DNA from: JBDIVL01 sp039794405
Lineage (GTDB): Bacteria > Planctomycetota > Brocadiia > Brocadiales > Brocadiaceae
Assembly (NCBI GenBank): GCA_039794405.1
Contig: JBDIVL010000020.1
Coordinates: forward strand, 1 to 64,000
DNA length: 64,000 nt
Direction: 5' to 3'
Part shown: positions 1 to 8,955 of the stretch, piece by piece
How the letters are laid out: each line of letters starts with the position of its first letter
Position numbering within the stretch: position 1 is the first letter of the stretch
Program-made: the position numbers and the translations under genes
Notes under the pieces: model-generated
What the model was told of the DNA's origin: nothing
Database searches by the model: none
Seen by the model: the letters and a program-made list of their open reading frames with translations, nothing else

Positions 1-161
1 TCTATCCATACATCGAGAGACCCTCTTTGTTTTAATGCTTCATTATACTCAGACCAATTTCTTAAACGATAACGTCTCTTTGGCTTATTACTTTTCTTTG
101 CTCTTTTTGTCTTCTCGGCTTTTAATGTCTTTTTCTTTGGCTTATGGTTCTGTTGCTTCAT
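1..161 (-). CDS. IS5-family transposase, N-terminal part (cut by window edge)
   Basis: Reading the minus strand from the ATG at 161 gives 53 codons without a stop before the window ends. The product starts with a Lys/Arg-rich tail and then has RNWSEYNEALKQRGSLDVW, the characteristic N-terminal motif of IS5/IS903-type DDE transposases. The catalytic domain lies outside the window, so intactness cannot be judged. The gene starts about 90 bp inside a probable element end at 231-255, as expected for this IS type. It is too short and too near the edge to be listed by ordinary ORF callers. The family call rests on the motif alone. Confidence 0.75.
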   Translation of the reverse strand, partial: MKQQNHKPKKKTLKAEKTKRAKKSNKPKRRYRLRNWSEYNEALKQRGSLDVWI

Positions 162-230
162 ACTGACATACTAATACAAAATACTTTTCGATACTATCTC
201 ACTTATAGTATTTAGTATATCAGATATCTA

Positions 231-255
231 TCTGGCTTTGTGCAACAAAGCCAGA
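231..255. repeat. Terminal inverted repeat / hairpin at the end of the IS5-type element
   Basis: The arms TCTGGCTTTG and CAAAGCCAGA are perfect complements around a 5-nt centre. Read on the minus strand the sequence contains GGCTTTGTTGCACAAAGCC, which resembles the GGCTTTGTTG tips of IS5/IS903-group elements. It sits upstream of the transposase start and probably marks the outer end of the element. Confidence 0.6.
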
Positions 256-310
256 TCAATATATTGACAGGTCGGGTAAAGCAAAGCTCACTTGTTATGT
301 ATTTCTCCAG

Positions 311-1684
311 TTAAGTTTGGTATTTCCTGGGGTCTGTGGCATTGATAATAACTGATACAGAATGTTGGTTGAATCCCTTGAACCCCTGGGTTCTCTGCAG
401 ATTCTCCAAATGGCTGCCTATGGCACCATTTCTGAGAAAGTTCTCATACTGTGTGTTTGTGACAGAACCATTTTCCAGGACGGCATTCAGACGATTTTTA
501 TCCACATGCCATGTTTCCATTTCAGAAAATGCCTGTTTCAAGAACTCAAAATAGGAAAAAGGATTCATCATATTGATATTGAATTGTTTCAGGTCACTCC
601 GTAATTTTTCAAAATCGAATCGGGCGGCAAGGTGATGAAGTCCGGCTTGCAAGATACTCTCGCCGTGGAGTTCTACCCAGAGGCCGACAGTACCCAGATG
701 GGAGAACTGTTGTAATCCATGGTGAGAAAAGTCTTCAGCTTTTTCTTCTTTTTGGAGGTCAACGTCGGCAAAAAGTACGATATTGCACTGCGGATGTTCG
801 AGAACTTGAGCGCCCCAACCTGCTTCCTCTCCGGCAAAAAACTGTTCCCGGCACAGGAAGCCCAGGGTTTCAAAGATTTTAATAAGCCGTGTGAAATTTT
901 TCCGTGAAGACCGGTAGGTATGATGATCGTGGTTTCCCCATCCCAATCCAAATCTGTCCTGACGGGTTTTTTGCATTTGTCCTGCCTTGTTTTTCCTTTC
1001 CCAGTACATTCGTTCTGCCCTGAAGAAGGCGTCTGTCACCCTTTCTGTCGATAATTTTGTACAGACATTTTCCAGTAATTTTTGTGTAGCGTCCATACCT
1101 TCTTCTACGTCTTCAAAATACCGCTGCCTGCAGAAGAAGGTCTCCAGGGCTTGTCTGTATTCTTGTGTATCGTTTGATTTTTCATGCACGATAAAATCTC
1201 GGGAACCTCTTCTCTCTACTGCCGAAAGGATATAATTGCCCTGAGAAGAAACAATAGCCTTTCTATATGGGGTGTATATATCACCTTTCCGGTAAAGCCC
1301 TTTTCCAGTCGTTTGAATAAAGTGGTCTAATCTCTCAGGCTTTATTCCTACTTCAGTAAATCCTTCTTTCGATAGAAGGATTGGGAAAAAAACGGTTTTC
1401 GGGTATACGAAGACCCGTATGCCAGTTGGAGTCTGAATCTGGTCTGTTTCCTGGAATCCAAGCTCTCTAACCTCTTTCTCACTGGCAGTATGTTCGGGCA
1501 GAACGATGTGATCAACCCAATCAAAGAAACGTGTTGACGTCTCATGCTCCAACCTGGAAGAAAGTATTTGCGCGAAATTATTGTTTTTTAAAAAAATACC
1601 GATGTGCTGGATGAGGAAATTCTCGCCATGAGGGTAGAGCCCCCAGTCGAATTCATGAGCAATATTTTGAGTTATTTGTTTCAT
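311..1684 (-). CDS. Conserved-type hypothetical protein, 457 aa, function unknown
   Basis: A long uninterrupted reading frame with a GGAATAAG ribosome-binding site about 3 nt before the ATG. No signal peptide, membrane segment or family motif is recognised. The protein is charged and soluble-looking, with a His-rich stretch GWGNHDHHTYR in the middle and a second His/Phe cluster (FSHHGLQQFSHLG) about 90 residues later. The middle part (VILFADVDLQKEEK-like, preceded by GFLCREQFF and an acidic-glycine loop) might be a mixed alpha/beta domain, but no function follows from this. Its codon use looks like that of neighbouring housekeeping genes, and it stands alone between IS debris and a gene-poor stretch. 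Confidence 0.7.
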   Translation of the reverse strand: MKQITQNIAHEFDWGLYPHGENFLIQHIGIFLKNNNFAQILSSRLEHETSTRFFDWVDHIVLPEHTASEKEVRELGFQETDQIQTPTGIRVFVYPKTVFFPILLSKEGFTEVGIKPERLDHFIQTTGKGLYRKGDIYTPYRKAIVSSQGNYILSAVERRGSRDFIVHEKSNDTQEYRQALETFFCRQRYFEDVEEGMDATQKLLENVCTKLSTERVTDAFFRAERMYWERKNKAGQMQKTRQDRFGLGWGNHDHHTYRSSRKNFTRLIKIFETLGFLCREQFFAGEEAGWGAQVLEHPQCNIVLFADVDLQKEEKAEDFSHHGLQQFSHLGTVGLWVELHGESILQAGLHHLAARFDFEKLRSDLKQFNINMMNPFSYFEFLKQAFSEMETWHVDKNRLNAVLENGSVTNTQYENFLRNGAIGSHLENLQRTQGFKGFNQHSVSVIINATDPRKYQT

Positions 1685-2145
1685 GACTTATTCCGGTGTT
1701 AGTCTGTAGTTAGTTTAATGTATAGGATTTCAAACTGTTAATTCCTCCCCTTGATGAAGGAGGTCAGATAGTGTGAAATGAAAGAAACAAACTGATCGCC
1801 CTCCCTTAGCCCCCAGATGCATCAATCTAAGAGGGGTGATCTTCATACTTTTTTGTTGTTACGGTATCCGTTGATCATTGTCCATAATCCGGAAAACGGA
1901 TAACGACACGAACCACAAACCTCATAATAAAAATCGTACTTTTTTTACGGTTTCCTACCGTAGGCGGGCCATAGGAAATAGTGCCATGATAGGATGAAGA
2001 AGTTACTCAGTCAATTATTGTGCCAGTTGTAAAATTATTTGAAGGGTATGATATGTTCATGATATTTTATGAATATGTTTGATAAGGTATATACATTGTT
2101 TTCATTTTATCATACAGGATTTAACGACTCTTTTTTCTGGTAAAA
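1685..2145. other. Gene-free stretch with repeat-like sequence
   Basis: No coding signal is seen. At 1741-1850 there is C-rich/G-rich repeat-type sequence around GTGAAATGAAAGAAACAAAC and CTGATCGCCCTCCCTTAG; a diverged copy occurs at about 60425-60475. The rest is AT-rich filler without a recognised element. Confidence 0.5.
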
Positions 2146-2194
2146 GTGTGACATGTCTCACTTTTGTAACAGCGCGTTTTTGTGACATGCTACA
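2146..2194 (+). promoter_or_regulatory. Putative enhancer array (TGT/ACA dyads)
   Basis: Three spaced dyad-like sites are seen: GTGACATGTCTCAC, TTGTAACAG and TGTGACATGCTACA. A similar array is at 21119-21165 (inverse orientation) and another at 43539-43580. The edge of this array is 97 bp before the -24 box at 2291. That is typical of an upstream activating sequence for a sigma-54 activator; the function is inferred. Confidence 0.4.
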
Positions 2195-2290
2195 TTTTAA
2201 CCCTTTTGTTCCAATAATTTATTATCTTTTTTTCGCTATAAAAGTCAATTTTAGTACGAAAAATAGTCAATAAGGTATTTTTCTCTTTTG

Positions 2291-2307
2291 TGGTATATGT
2301 TTTGATA
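2291..2307 (+). promoter_or_regulatory. Putative sigma-54 (-24/-12) promoter
   Basis: TGGTAT-ATGTT-TTGATA has the GG-N10-G(A) spacing of a -24/-12 promoter, with TTGAT in place of the canonical TTGCA/T. The surrounding CTTTTGTGG...TTTTGATA closely matches the site at 21006-21022. The next + strand gene is the DUF1328 peptide at 2768, so the leader would be about 450 nt and would include the structured element at 2350-2422. Confidence 0.4.
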
Positions 2308-2349
2308 TTTATTAATTTAAAGTATTGTTGCAAATATTGCCTGTATACG

Positions 2350-2422
2350 GACACCTAAAGGGTAATCCTTTTTTACCACCGCCAAAGCAAGGTAAAATTC
2401 CCGTCAATACCCTTTAGGTGTC
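2350..2422. other. Two-stem structured element
   Basis: An outer perfect 15-bp stem (GACACCTAAAGGGTA with TACCCTTTAGGTGTC, 2350-2364 and 2408-2422) encloses an inner 7-bp stem (TTTTACC with GGTAAAA, 2371-2377 and 2391-2397). There is no U-tract on the + strand, so a simple terminator is unlikely. It may be a structured leader, a small RNA or a palindromic mobile remnant. Confidence 0.45.
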
Positions 2423-2767
2423 TACCAAAAAAATAAACGATTCCTCACACAAATATTTGAGTTCTCACTGAAAATACTACAAGCCTGATTGCCTGCGTAT
2501 CATTCGTTGGTTGTTTTCCGTTTCACGTTTTTTCGTTAACAATTAACAGTATGGACGACAGAAATTAGGCCACGGGTAACGAGCGACGGATAAGGGAGGA
2601 CGAACAGGTATCGTAATTATAACCACTTTCCATCTTCTTGGAGAAAGAAAATTTATTTTAGGCATTGTTCACACTATTAAGCCGGGATTCTGGTACTCCG
2701 GGAACAAGGAGAGTATTTAACTTTTAAGAAAGAAGGTTTTTCTCTGAGATACAAAGGAGGTGATTTC

Positions 2768-2944
2768 ATGCTTTACTGGGCCCTTGTATTTTTTATTATC
2801 TCTATTATTGCTGGGGTATTTGGTTTTTTTGATATTGCGGCAGCTACGGCAGGTATTGCCAAGATTCTCTTTTTCATCTTTATCGTGCTTTTTGTTATCA
2901 TGTTGGTTGTCGGTCTTGTCCGCCGTCCGCCAAGGGTGACATGA
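2768..2944 (+). CDS. DUF1328 (YtjA-type) small membrane protein
   Basis: A 58-residue protein preceded by an excellent AAAGGAGGTGA ribosome-binding site. It starts MLYWALVFFIISIIAGVFGF and continues with a second hydrophobic segment rich in Ile, Phe and Val (residues about 30-50), then ends with a short basic tail. The order W-A-L-x-F-F-I, the glycine-rich turn, AGIAKILFF and VGLVR matches the DUF1328/YtjA family of two-helix inner-membrane peptides. The family's role is not established; some members are linked to envelope or stress conditions. A longer minus-strand ORF over the same bases is its shadow. Confidence 0.85.
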   Translation: MLYWALVFFIISIIAGVFGFFDIAAATAGIAKILFFIFIVLFVIMLVVGLVRRPPRVT

Positions 2945-3196
2945 CCATGTCCTTCCCTGAAAATTGATACTATGAACAGTTGCGCAATTATCTTTATCCA
3001 GTGAAAAGGTATGTCCATGCCTATTATCGGGATTGCTTCGATATCTTACATCACTCAATGGATATCTAAAAAGCCATTGTGAGCTGTAAGGCGAAGCAAT
3101 CTCTTTTTGAATAAGCAGATATTTATGTTCTGGTACTTATTTTAAGTTTAACACAGGAAATGCAACGGCAGGGTTATTAGTTCTTATTCAAGTTCC

Positions 3197-3904
3197 TTAA
3201 AAGAACAAGTTTTTCTTTAGTCTCTCCAGGACTTGTCGGGAGAGCATTTCATCCCCAAGTATTCCGATACGGATTTTCACTTCCGTTAAGTCCTCTGAAG
3301 ACTTCTTGAGGTTAATTTCAATCTTTTTGTCATTTGCCCCTCGTGCTATCAGGTGAGCGGAAAGGGGATCTTTTAGTCTGCTGGTTATCGTGAAATCTAA
3401 ATTTTCTACAGCTTTTTGTGCAGCCTGCCAGGTTCTCTCAAGTGATGCCTGTTCTAATGATCGTAATTCTCCCAAACTATATGCAGCCGTCTCGGCCGCA
3501 GCTGTATCGCTACGTATACCCAGGTTGTGTTTTATCTTTTCTAAAATTTGTCGGGAAAGCGATTTATCTCCAAGGGTTCCGACACGAATCATAACTTTCG
3601 TTAATCCTTCCGATATTTTTTTAAGGTTAATCGCAATCTTCTTGTCATTTGCCCCACGTCCAATAAGATGAGCAGTTAAGGCGTCTTTTTGTCTGCGAGT
3701 TACAATAAATTCCAGATCTTCTATGGCCTTTTGCACTGCCTCCCAAGTTCTATCAAGCGATGCTTCTTCAACCGACCTTAGTTCACCGAGAACATGGGAT
3801 ACCCTTCCGGGAGCAGTACCGCCATTTGGGAAAGAGGAACATCCGTAGGTAAATAAAAAAACTATCTCAAGGAATATAATAAACACCAAATTTTTTGGCA
3901 TCAT
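3197..3904 (-). CDS. DUF3568-type lipoprotein with two tandem domains
   Basis: The predicted start MMPKNLVFIIFL has an AGGAA ribosome-binding site; an in-frame ATG at 3988 would add 28 residues before the signal peptide and is less likely. The N-terminal hydrophobic helix ends in FTYGC, a lipobox, so the protein should be lipid-anchored. Two ~90-residue repeats follow, each beginning LGELRSVEEASLDRTWEAVQ-like and ending in an RVGxxGDxxLSRQxLExxK motif. The family is of unknown function; the pattern of a Trp-containing helix followed by beta strands suggests a small alpha/beta domain. Paralogs with 4, 1 and 2 domains are at 4929, 6805 and 15513. Confidence 0.75.
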   Translation of the reverse strand: MMPKNLVFIIFLEIVFLFTYGCSSFPNGGTAPGRVSHVLGELRSVEEASLDRTWEAVQKAIEDLEFIVTRRQKDALTAHLIGRGANDKKIAINLKKISEGLTKVMIRVGTLGDKSLSRQILEKIKHNLGIRSDTAAAETAAYSLGELRSLEQASLERTWQAAQKAVENLDFTITSRLKDPLSAHLIARGANDKKIEINLKKSSEDLTEVKIRIGILGDEMLSRQVLERLKKNLFF

Positions 3905-4928
3905 TAATATGGTTCCTTTCATAAAAATTCTTAGTGATTGACAATATATAATAAATAATTTGGTAATATTTGTAAATTTGATTTTCAAATTTTTATCTTC
4001 CGATTAAATACCATCTAAAGAGAAGTCAATTTAAAATATGGCACAAGAAAGTTATTTGGCCATTTGATAATACTCAGGTCAACAGATTCACGGTTGGTTG
4101 TTTTCCTTCCTTCAAATCTTTCAATCTTCATCTCTCTAACCCTGAACCTTGAATCTGGCAGTTACGTCATTTGTTATATCACATAACTATGTCCATATTT
4201 TGTAAGTTTTCCCTGTTCCATGTATAGTTATACAAAGTGACTTATTGTATTCCGGAAAACAGTAAATCATGCTTTGGTGGGTCCTTATTGAGATTTATCT
4301 TTTCAAGTATGGAGGTTGGAGTGGTAAGGGAAGCGTTTTTCGTATATGATTTTCAGTAGTTGCTTCAATGAGTAAAAGGCAAAAAGGAGACATGTATTTT
4401 TTTTCTGATTGTTTCAATCCTCGTCCTTAACTGATCAAAACTTTAGTATAGGTTTATTTAAGGGACACGAATTATATCCTATAATTTAATTCAGGTATAT
4501 GGGGCTAACAAAAGTTTTTAAAATCATTTTCGGTATAACCCCGGTATAACTATCGGAGTGTATAGCAATATCCCCCATAAGAGAATATTACATTGTTAAA
4601 ACTTTTTAATTAGCCCCGTAAAAAAGAGATTTTTCAACGAAATTTTGAATAATATTTATTGCGTAATTATACAAAAATGACTGTAGGTCATAGATCTGAT
4701 TCTAATGAAAAACTCACTAACGCATATAGCTCGATTAATTGGGCCTTCGGTGACTTTGTTTGTGACCATAATAGGGGCGAAGCATTTGTTGTCGATAATA
4801 TAAAAACTGAACTCAATTTCGTGTCAGCAAATGCTTCGCCCCTACAACAAAGCATTGAAATTCCTATACATTAAATTAGTATTGAGAAAATTCAAGAGTA
4901 CTATTGTACTATAGTGTTTACAGCAGAA
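3905..4928. other. Gene-poor interval with intergenic repeats
   Basis: No credible gene is seen. A copy of the intergenic repeat containing GGTTGGTTGTTTTCC is at about 4091-4165 (others near 50838 and 63552). A near-perfect inverted repeat is at 4772-4844. A short ORF at 4659-4874 is largely made of that repeat and is not accepted. Confidence 0.55.
4772..4844. repeat. Palindromic intergenic repeat with 17-bp perfect arms
   Basis: TAGGGGCGAAGCATTTG at 4772-4788 is the exact complement of CAAATGCTTCGCCCCTA at 4828-4844, with a 39-nt spacer. The right flank (CCCCTACAACAAAGCATTGA and onward to about 4873) recurs inverted at about 60150-60190, and a degenerate copy of the whole hairpin is at 58709-58784. 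It is a dispersed repeat of the REP/MITE kind. Confidence 0.7.
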
Positions 4929-6263
4929 TTAAAGGCGCGTTTCTAACTTTGCCAGGATTTGTTGAGAAAGTGATTCGTCCTCTGTACTTATTGTTATTTC
5001 AGTCAAATCTTCAGGTTGCTCTTGGAGGTTAATCTCAATCTGTTCATCATTCTCATCTCGTGCGATAAGGGTTGCAGAGTCATCTCCTCTTTGTTCCCTT
5101 ATTACAGGAAGTTCCAGTTCCTCTACGGTATTTTGTACTGCTTCCCACGTTTCATCAATTGGTGCTTCTATCACTGATTTTAATTCGCCATTTGTTCGGG
5201 CGGCTTGTCTATCCTCACTGACCTCACTGACCTCGCCCAGGTGCTGCTTCATTTTTTCTAAGATACGCCGTGAAAGTGATTCATCTCCAGTATCCCCGAC
5301 ACGGATTCTTACTTTCGTCAAGTCTTCTGCTTGCTTTAGGAGATTTGTTTCGATCTTTACATCATTTTCACCACGCGCGATAATGGTTGCGATGGCATCT
5401 TCTTTTTGTTTGCTTGTTACAGGAAGCGATAAGTCTTCTAGTGCCTTTTGTGCCGCTTCCCATGTTCTATCTAGTGAAGCTTTTTCTAACGATTCCAATC
5501 CACCCAATGTATACGTAGCCATACCGGTAGGAGTAACATAAAAATCACCAAGATTTTTTTCCAACTCCTCAAAAATAATCCGTGAAAGTGGTAGATCTCC
5601 AAAAGATCCGACACGGATGGCGGTTTCTGTCAGGTCTTGTAAAGATTTTTGAAGGGTGATGACAATCGTTTCATTATTTGCTGTAACCGCAGTAAGATTA
5701 CCAGAAAAGACATCTTTTTGTTTATTTGTAATGGGAAGTTTTAAGTCCTCTACCGCCTTTTGTGCTGCTTCCCAGGTTATATCAACTGGAGCATTCACCA
5801 TTGATTTTAAATCGCCTTTTACGAAAACCGCCGTTTCTTCAGCAGCAACACCCGTTTCTATACCCAGGTTTTCTTTTAATCTTCCTAAAAATAATGTAGC
5901 AACTGATTCATCACCAAACCATCCTACTTTGGTTATAACCTCGGTTAATTCTTCTGATATCTTCTGGAGATAAACGCTAACCTGCTTTTTATTTGCACCT
6001 TCTGCAGTAAAGCTGGAGGATACGGTGGTTTTCTCTCTGCTGGTTATGTTAAATCCTAAATCTTCTACGGCATTCTGTGCTGCTTGCCAGGTTTTATCAA
6101 GAGGCGCCCTTTCTATTGATCTTAATTTGCCTGACATATAGGTAGCCGCCCCAGTTGCAGCGCCGCCACCTACCTGGTATGCTCTACATCCATAACTAGA
6201 TAATAAAGTGATTCCAAGTAAAATTCCAGATAATATGACAAGCGGTTTATTCCTCGTCATCAT
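4929..6263 (-). CDS. DUF3568-type lipoprotein with four tandem domains
   Basis: A 444-residue protein with an AGGAGG ribosome-binding site before ATG-ATG. The signal peptide ends at LLSSYGC, a lipobox (Cys26), so it is a predicted lipoprotein. Four homologous ~90-residue units follow, at about residues 44-135, 146-235, 247-337 and 351-440; each has a K/E-L-K/R-S-x-x-x-A-P/S-x-D-x-T-W-x-A-x-Q start and a GDxxLSxxIL end. The last unit is more acidic and shorter at its end, so it is the most diverged. The large copy number compared with the one-domain paralog at 6805 points to internal duplication. A sigma-54-like promoter is upstream at 6451-6465. Function is unknown. Confidence 0.8.
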   Translation of the reverse strand: MMTRNKPLVILSGILLGITLLSSYGCRAYQVGGGAATGAATYMSGKLRSIERAPLDKTWQAAQNAVEDLGFNITSREKTTVSSSFTAEGANKKQVSVYLQKISEELTEVITKVGWFGDESVATLFLGRLKENLGIETGVAAEETAVFVKGDLKSMVNAPVDITWEAAQKAVEDLKLPITNKQKDVFSGNLTAVTANNETIVITLQKSLQDLTETAIRVGSFGDLPLSRIIFEELEKNLGDFYVTPTGMATYTLGGLESLEKASLDRTWEAAQKALEDLSLPVTSKQKEDAIATIIARGENDVKIETNLLKQAEDLTKVRIRVGDTGDESLSRRILEKMKQHLGEVSEVSEDRQAARTNGELKSVIEAPIDETWEAVQNTVEELELPVIREQRGDDSATLIARDENDEQIEINLQEQPEDLTEITISTEDESLSQQILAKLETRL

Positions 6264-6450
6264 GGTGTAGCCTCCTTTAAAAAATTGTGGAATGATTAAA
6301 AGATGCGGGTACGTATTGCTAATGAAGTTTTAGTGCTTAAGGTTGATTTAACGCCAAATATGAACATCTCCTGCAGATAGTTTTCATACATGGATTTAAA
6401 ATATATTTTTGGTTTATATAAGTTCTCAATTCAGGTATTAACTTATCTTA

Positions 6451-6465
6451 TCAAAATGTGTGCCA
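6451..6465 (-). promoter_or_regulatory. Putative sigma-54 promoter for the four-domain lipoprotein
   Basis: On the minus strand TGGCAC-ACATT-TTGA gives a consensus -24 box and a TTGA -12 box with GG-N10-GA spacing. It lies about 190 bp upstream of the ATG at 6263 and points towards it. Confidence 0.35.
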
Positions 6466-6631
6466 CTTCAAGAGGTAAATTGTAAAAATATTTTAGGTAT
6501 AAGATCTTTCTGTAACAGGGAAATGCACAGGATAAAAGCATTCCTTAGCAGGAAAATGTATTTATGAATGTACGATCAGAAGGGAAAAAATAGGTAATGA
6601 TTTATCTCTTGGTAAACGGAGAGATGGGACT

Positions 6632-6649
6632 TGGCACAAGGGTGTGCCA
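6632..6649. promoter_or_regulatory. Operator-like palindrome
   Basis: TGGCACA-AGGG-TGTGCCA is a perfect 7-bp inverted repeat. It is about 170 bp upstream of the putative -24/-12 site at 6451-6465 and could be an activator site for it; chance is also possible. Confidence 0.25.
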
Positions 6650-6804
6650 GTGCAGAAGTGTATCATGGCGCATTGAATGTCATAATATGGGAGATATTTC
6701 TGACTTAAGAATTGTAGATATTCGGAAAATTCCTGACCTAAATAAATCAGAGAATGTAGCTACTGTGAGCTATAGATTGAAAAATGGAAATTTAAACTCA
6801 AAAC

Positions 6805-7197
6805 TTAAAAATCAATATGCTTGTTTATTCTCTCTAAGATGAGTTGAGAAAGTGATTCGTCACCAAAAACGCCGACACGTATCCTTATTTCGGTCATTTT
6901 CTCCGATATTTTCTTAAGATCAATCTCGATCTTCTTGTCATTTCCTCTGCGTGCTACAAGTTCTGCTGAAAAGGCATCTTTTTGTTTGCTGGTTACAGGA
7001 AATTCTAAATCTTCCAATGCCGTCTGTGTTGCCTGCAAAGTTTTTTCCAGCGATGATTCTACAACCGATTTTAATTCACCCTTTAAATAAGCAACAGTTC
7101 CGGCGCCGGCGCCACCGCCTATGAGAAAAGCTACGCATCCGCTATTAGATAATAAAATGACCCAGAGTAGTATTCCTAGTGATAATTTTTTCTGCAT
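6805..7197 (-). CDS. DUF3568-type lipoprotein with a single domain
   Basis: A 130-residue protein starting MQKKLSLGILLWVILL and reaching a lipobox at SNSGC (Cys21), then VAFLIGGGAGAGTVAYLKGE. One ~90-residue DUF3568-type unit follows and ends RVGVFGDESLSQLILERI. It is the minimal form of the family in this window and shows where the unit boundaries lie in the longer paralogs. An overlapping + strand ORF (6597-6842) has no ribosome-binding site or family match and is treated as noise. Function is unknown; export and lipid anchoring are predicted. Confidence 0.85.
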   Translation of the reverse strand: MQKKLSLGILLWVILLSNSGCVAFLIGGGAGAGTVAYLKGELKSVVESSLEKTLQATQTALEDLEFPVTSKQKDAFSAELVARRGNDKKIEIDLKKISEKMTEIRIRVGVFGDESLSQLILERINKHIDF

Positions 7198-7393
7198 GGT
7201 TATAGAAACTCCATTTCATAGTAAGAAAACAAAATTTTTCGTAAGTATCTATTAAATAAAAATTGTCTATTTTTTCATAAATGAATCAAGTTTATGTTTA
7301 TAGCAACAGAAATTATAAATTCTACGAGTTGTTAATGTTTTTTGTTCGTGTTAATCGGGCCTGAAAATTAAATTCTAAATTATTATTTGGGTA

Positions 7394-7475
7394 TTTCGGT
7401 GTATTCCCACACCGAAACCCGTGTACACGCTTGGGAATTTCAAAATGTCGATGTAGTGGCAAGGCACGCCTTGCC
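7394..7475. terminator. Two hairpins downstream of the pnt operon
   Basis: TTTCGGTGT/ACACCGAAA (7394-7402 and 7409-7417) and GGCAAGGC/GCCTTGCC (7458-7465 and 7468-7475) form two strong stem-loops about 100-180 bp past the pntB stop. No clear U-tract follows either one, so they may be repeat-derived rather than classical intrinsic terminators. Confidence 0.35.
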
Positions 7476-7574
7476 TACACGTTGATGAAGTTGCCAAAGG
7501 CCTAACTTAATTCTTGTGCTGCGTTATTTTCAGATTTCTTACTCCTGGTTTTTTTACTTCCTAACTCGCCCTGG

Positions 7575-8954
7575 TTAGGACTTCAGTAATTTTACCATTG
7601 TGGTGACGGTATCTTTGGCATCTCCAAATATCATCATTGTCTTTTGACTGTAGAATAACTCGTTGTCAATCCCTGAGAAACCTGGACTTAAACTCCTCTT
7701 ACAAATGATAACTGTCCTTGCCTTGTCTACATTAAGAATGGGCATACCATAGAGGGGACTATTTTTATCTGTCCTTGCCGCCGGATTAATAACATCATTT
7801 GCGCCAATAACCAGTACAGCATCTGTGTTTTGAAAGTCATCGTTAATGCTGTCCAGGTCAAAAAGCATGTCGTATGGCACATTTGCCTCAGCCAGTATGA
7901 CATTCATATGGCCTGGCATACGTCCTGCAACGGGATGGATTGCATAACGTACACGGGTCCCTTTATCGATTAATGCTTTTGCCAAATCGTGCAGGACATA
8001 CTGGGCATGGGATACGGCAAGTCCATAGCCAGGAACAATGATAATTGATTGCGCACTCTCAAACACCATGAGTCCGTCTTCTGGGGTGTACTCTGTAACC
8101 TTGCGTTTTTCATATTTTTCTGTACTTCCTGTGTTGGTTTTTCCGGTGGTACCCAGAATGATGCTTATAAGAGATCTATTCATTGCCGTACACATAAGAT
8201 GGGTTAAGATAATACCGGAAGCACCTACGAGTGCACCGCTTGTAATGAGGATATAGTTAGAAAGGGTAAACCCTGTAGCTGCAGCAGCCAAACCGGAACA
8301 TGAATTAAGCAGAGAGATAACTACCGGCATATCGGCACCACCGATCGGGAGTACAAATAATATCCCGAGTATTGAGGAAATTGCAAGAATGGTTAGTATG
8401 GTTGTAGTATTGGTTGGATTTATTACTACCATAACACCAAAAATAGGATAAGAGACGAGAAGCAGTAAATTAATGATATACTGTATCTTGAAAGTTATGT
8501 GAACAGACTTGAAAATGTTTTGTAATTTGCCAAACGCCATAAGGCTGCCGGTAAATGTCAGGGCACCAATAAATAAACTAAGCAGAATCGAAATAAGGAC
8601 GTCAAGTTGAGGTTTACCTGTGAGACGGTAATATTCTGCAAGTGCAACAAAGGCCGATGATCCTCCACCCAGCCCGTTGAAGAGTGCGACTATCTGGGGC
8701 ATAGCAGTTATTTTGGTTTTTTTGGCCATAATGATGCCAATTACGCTTCCGATGGTAATCCCTGCAATAATAAAAGAAAAGTCAAGGATCTTCTTATCAA
8801 GAAGGGTTACTACAATGGCAATGAGCATTGAGGCCATAGCAAGGATATTGCCCCGGCGTGCAGTTTTTGGCGAACCGAGGTTCTTAATGCCAATGATAAA
8901 CAACACTGAAGACAGGAGATATGCAAGTGTAGTTATGGTCTTCATCGTAAGCAT
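7575..8954 (-). CDS. pntB: NAD(P) transhydrogenase subunit beta
   Basis: Membrane and NADP(H)-binding subunit of the proton-translocating transhydrogenase, which transfers hydride between NADH and NADP+ using the proton gradient. The first ~265 residues hold about eight or nine hydrophobic helices with the glycine-rich FNGLGGGSSAF and GGADMPVVISLLNSCSG loops. The C-terminal Rossmann-like domain III has PGYGLAVSHAQ and HPVAGRMPGHMNVILAEA, the NADP-binding signature, and ends with GDAKDTVTTMVKLLK. The length (459) is normal. It follows pntAb with a 1-nt gap; a second ATG three codons downstream is possible. The last gene of a three-gene operon. Confidence 0.95.
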   Translation of the reverse strand: MLTMKTITTLAYLLSSVLFIIGIKNLGSPKTARRGNILAMASMLIAIVVTLLDKKILDFSFIIAGITIGSVIGIIMAKKTKITAMPQIVALFNGLGGGSSAFVALAEYYRLTGKPQLDVLISILLSLFIGALTFTGSLMAFGKLQNIFKSVHITFKIQYIINLLLLVSYPIFGVMVVINPTNTTTILTILAISSILGILFVLPIGGADMPVVISLLNSCSGLAAAATGFTLSNYILITSGALVGASGIILTHLMCTAMNRSLISIILGTTGKTNTGSTEKYEKRKVTEYTPEDGLMVFESAQSIIIVPGYGLAVSHAQYVLHDLAKALIDKGTRVRYAIHPVAGRMPGHMNVILAEANVPYDMLFDLDSINDDFQNTDAVLVIGANDVINPAARTDKNSPLYGMPILNVDKARTVIICKRSLSPGFSGIDNELFYSQKTMMIFGDAKDTVTTMVKLLKS

Positions 8955-8955
8955 G

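Noticed and set aside
2717..3058. 113-codon and 81-codon ORFs on the minus strand
   Set aside because: They are antisense to the DUF1328 peptide, which has a strong ribosome-binding site and family match; the minus-strand proteins are Lys/Asn-rich noise.
4659..4874. 71-codon + strand ORF
   Set aside because: Its second half is the palindromic intergenic repeat and flank that recur at 58709 and 60150; no ribosome-binding site.
6597..6842. 81-codon + strand ORF
   Set aside because: Overlaps the end of the single-domain lipoprotein on the other strand, no family signal, no convincing start.
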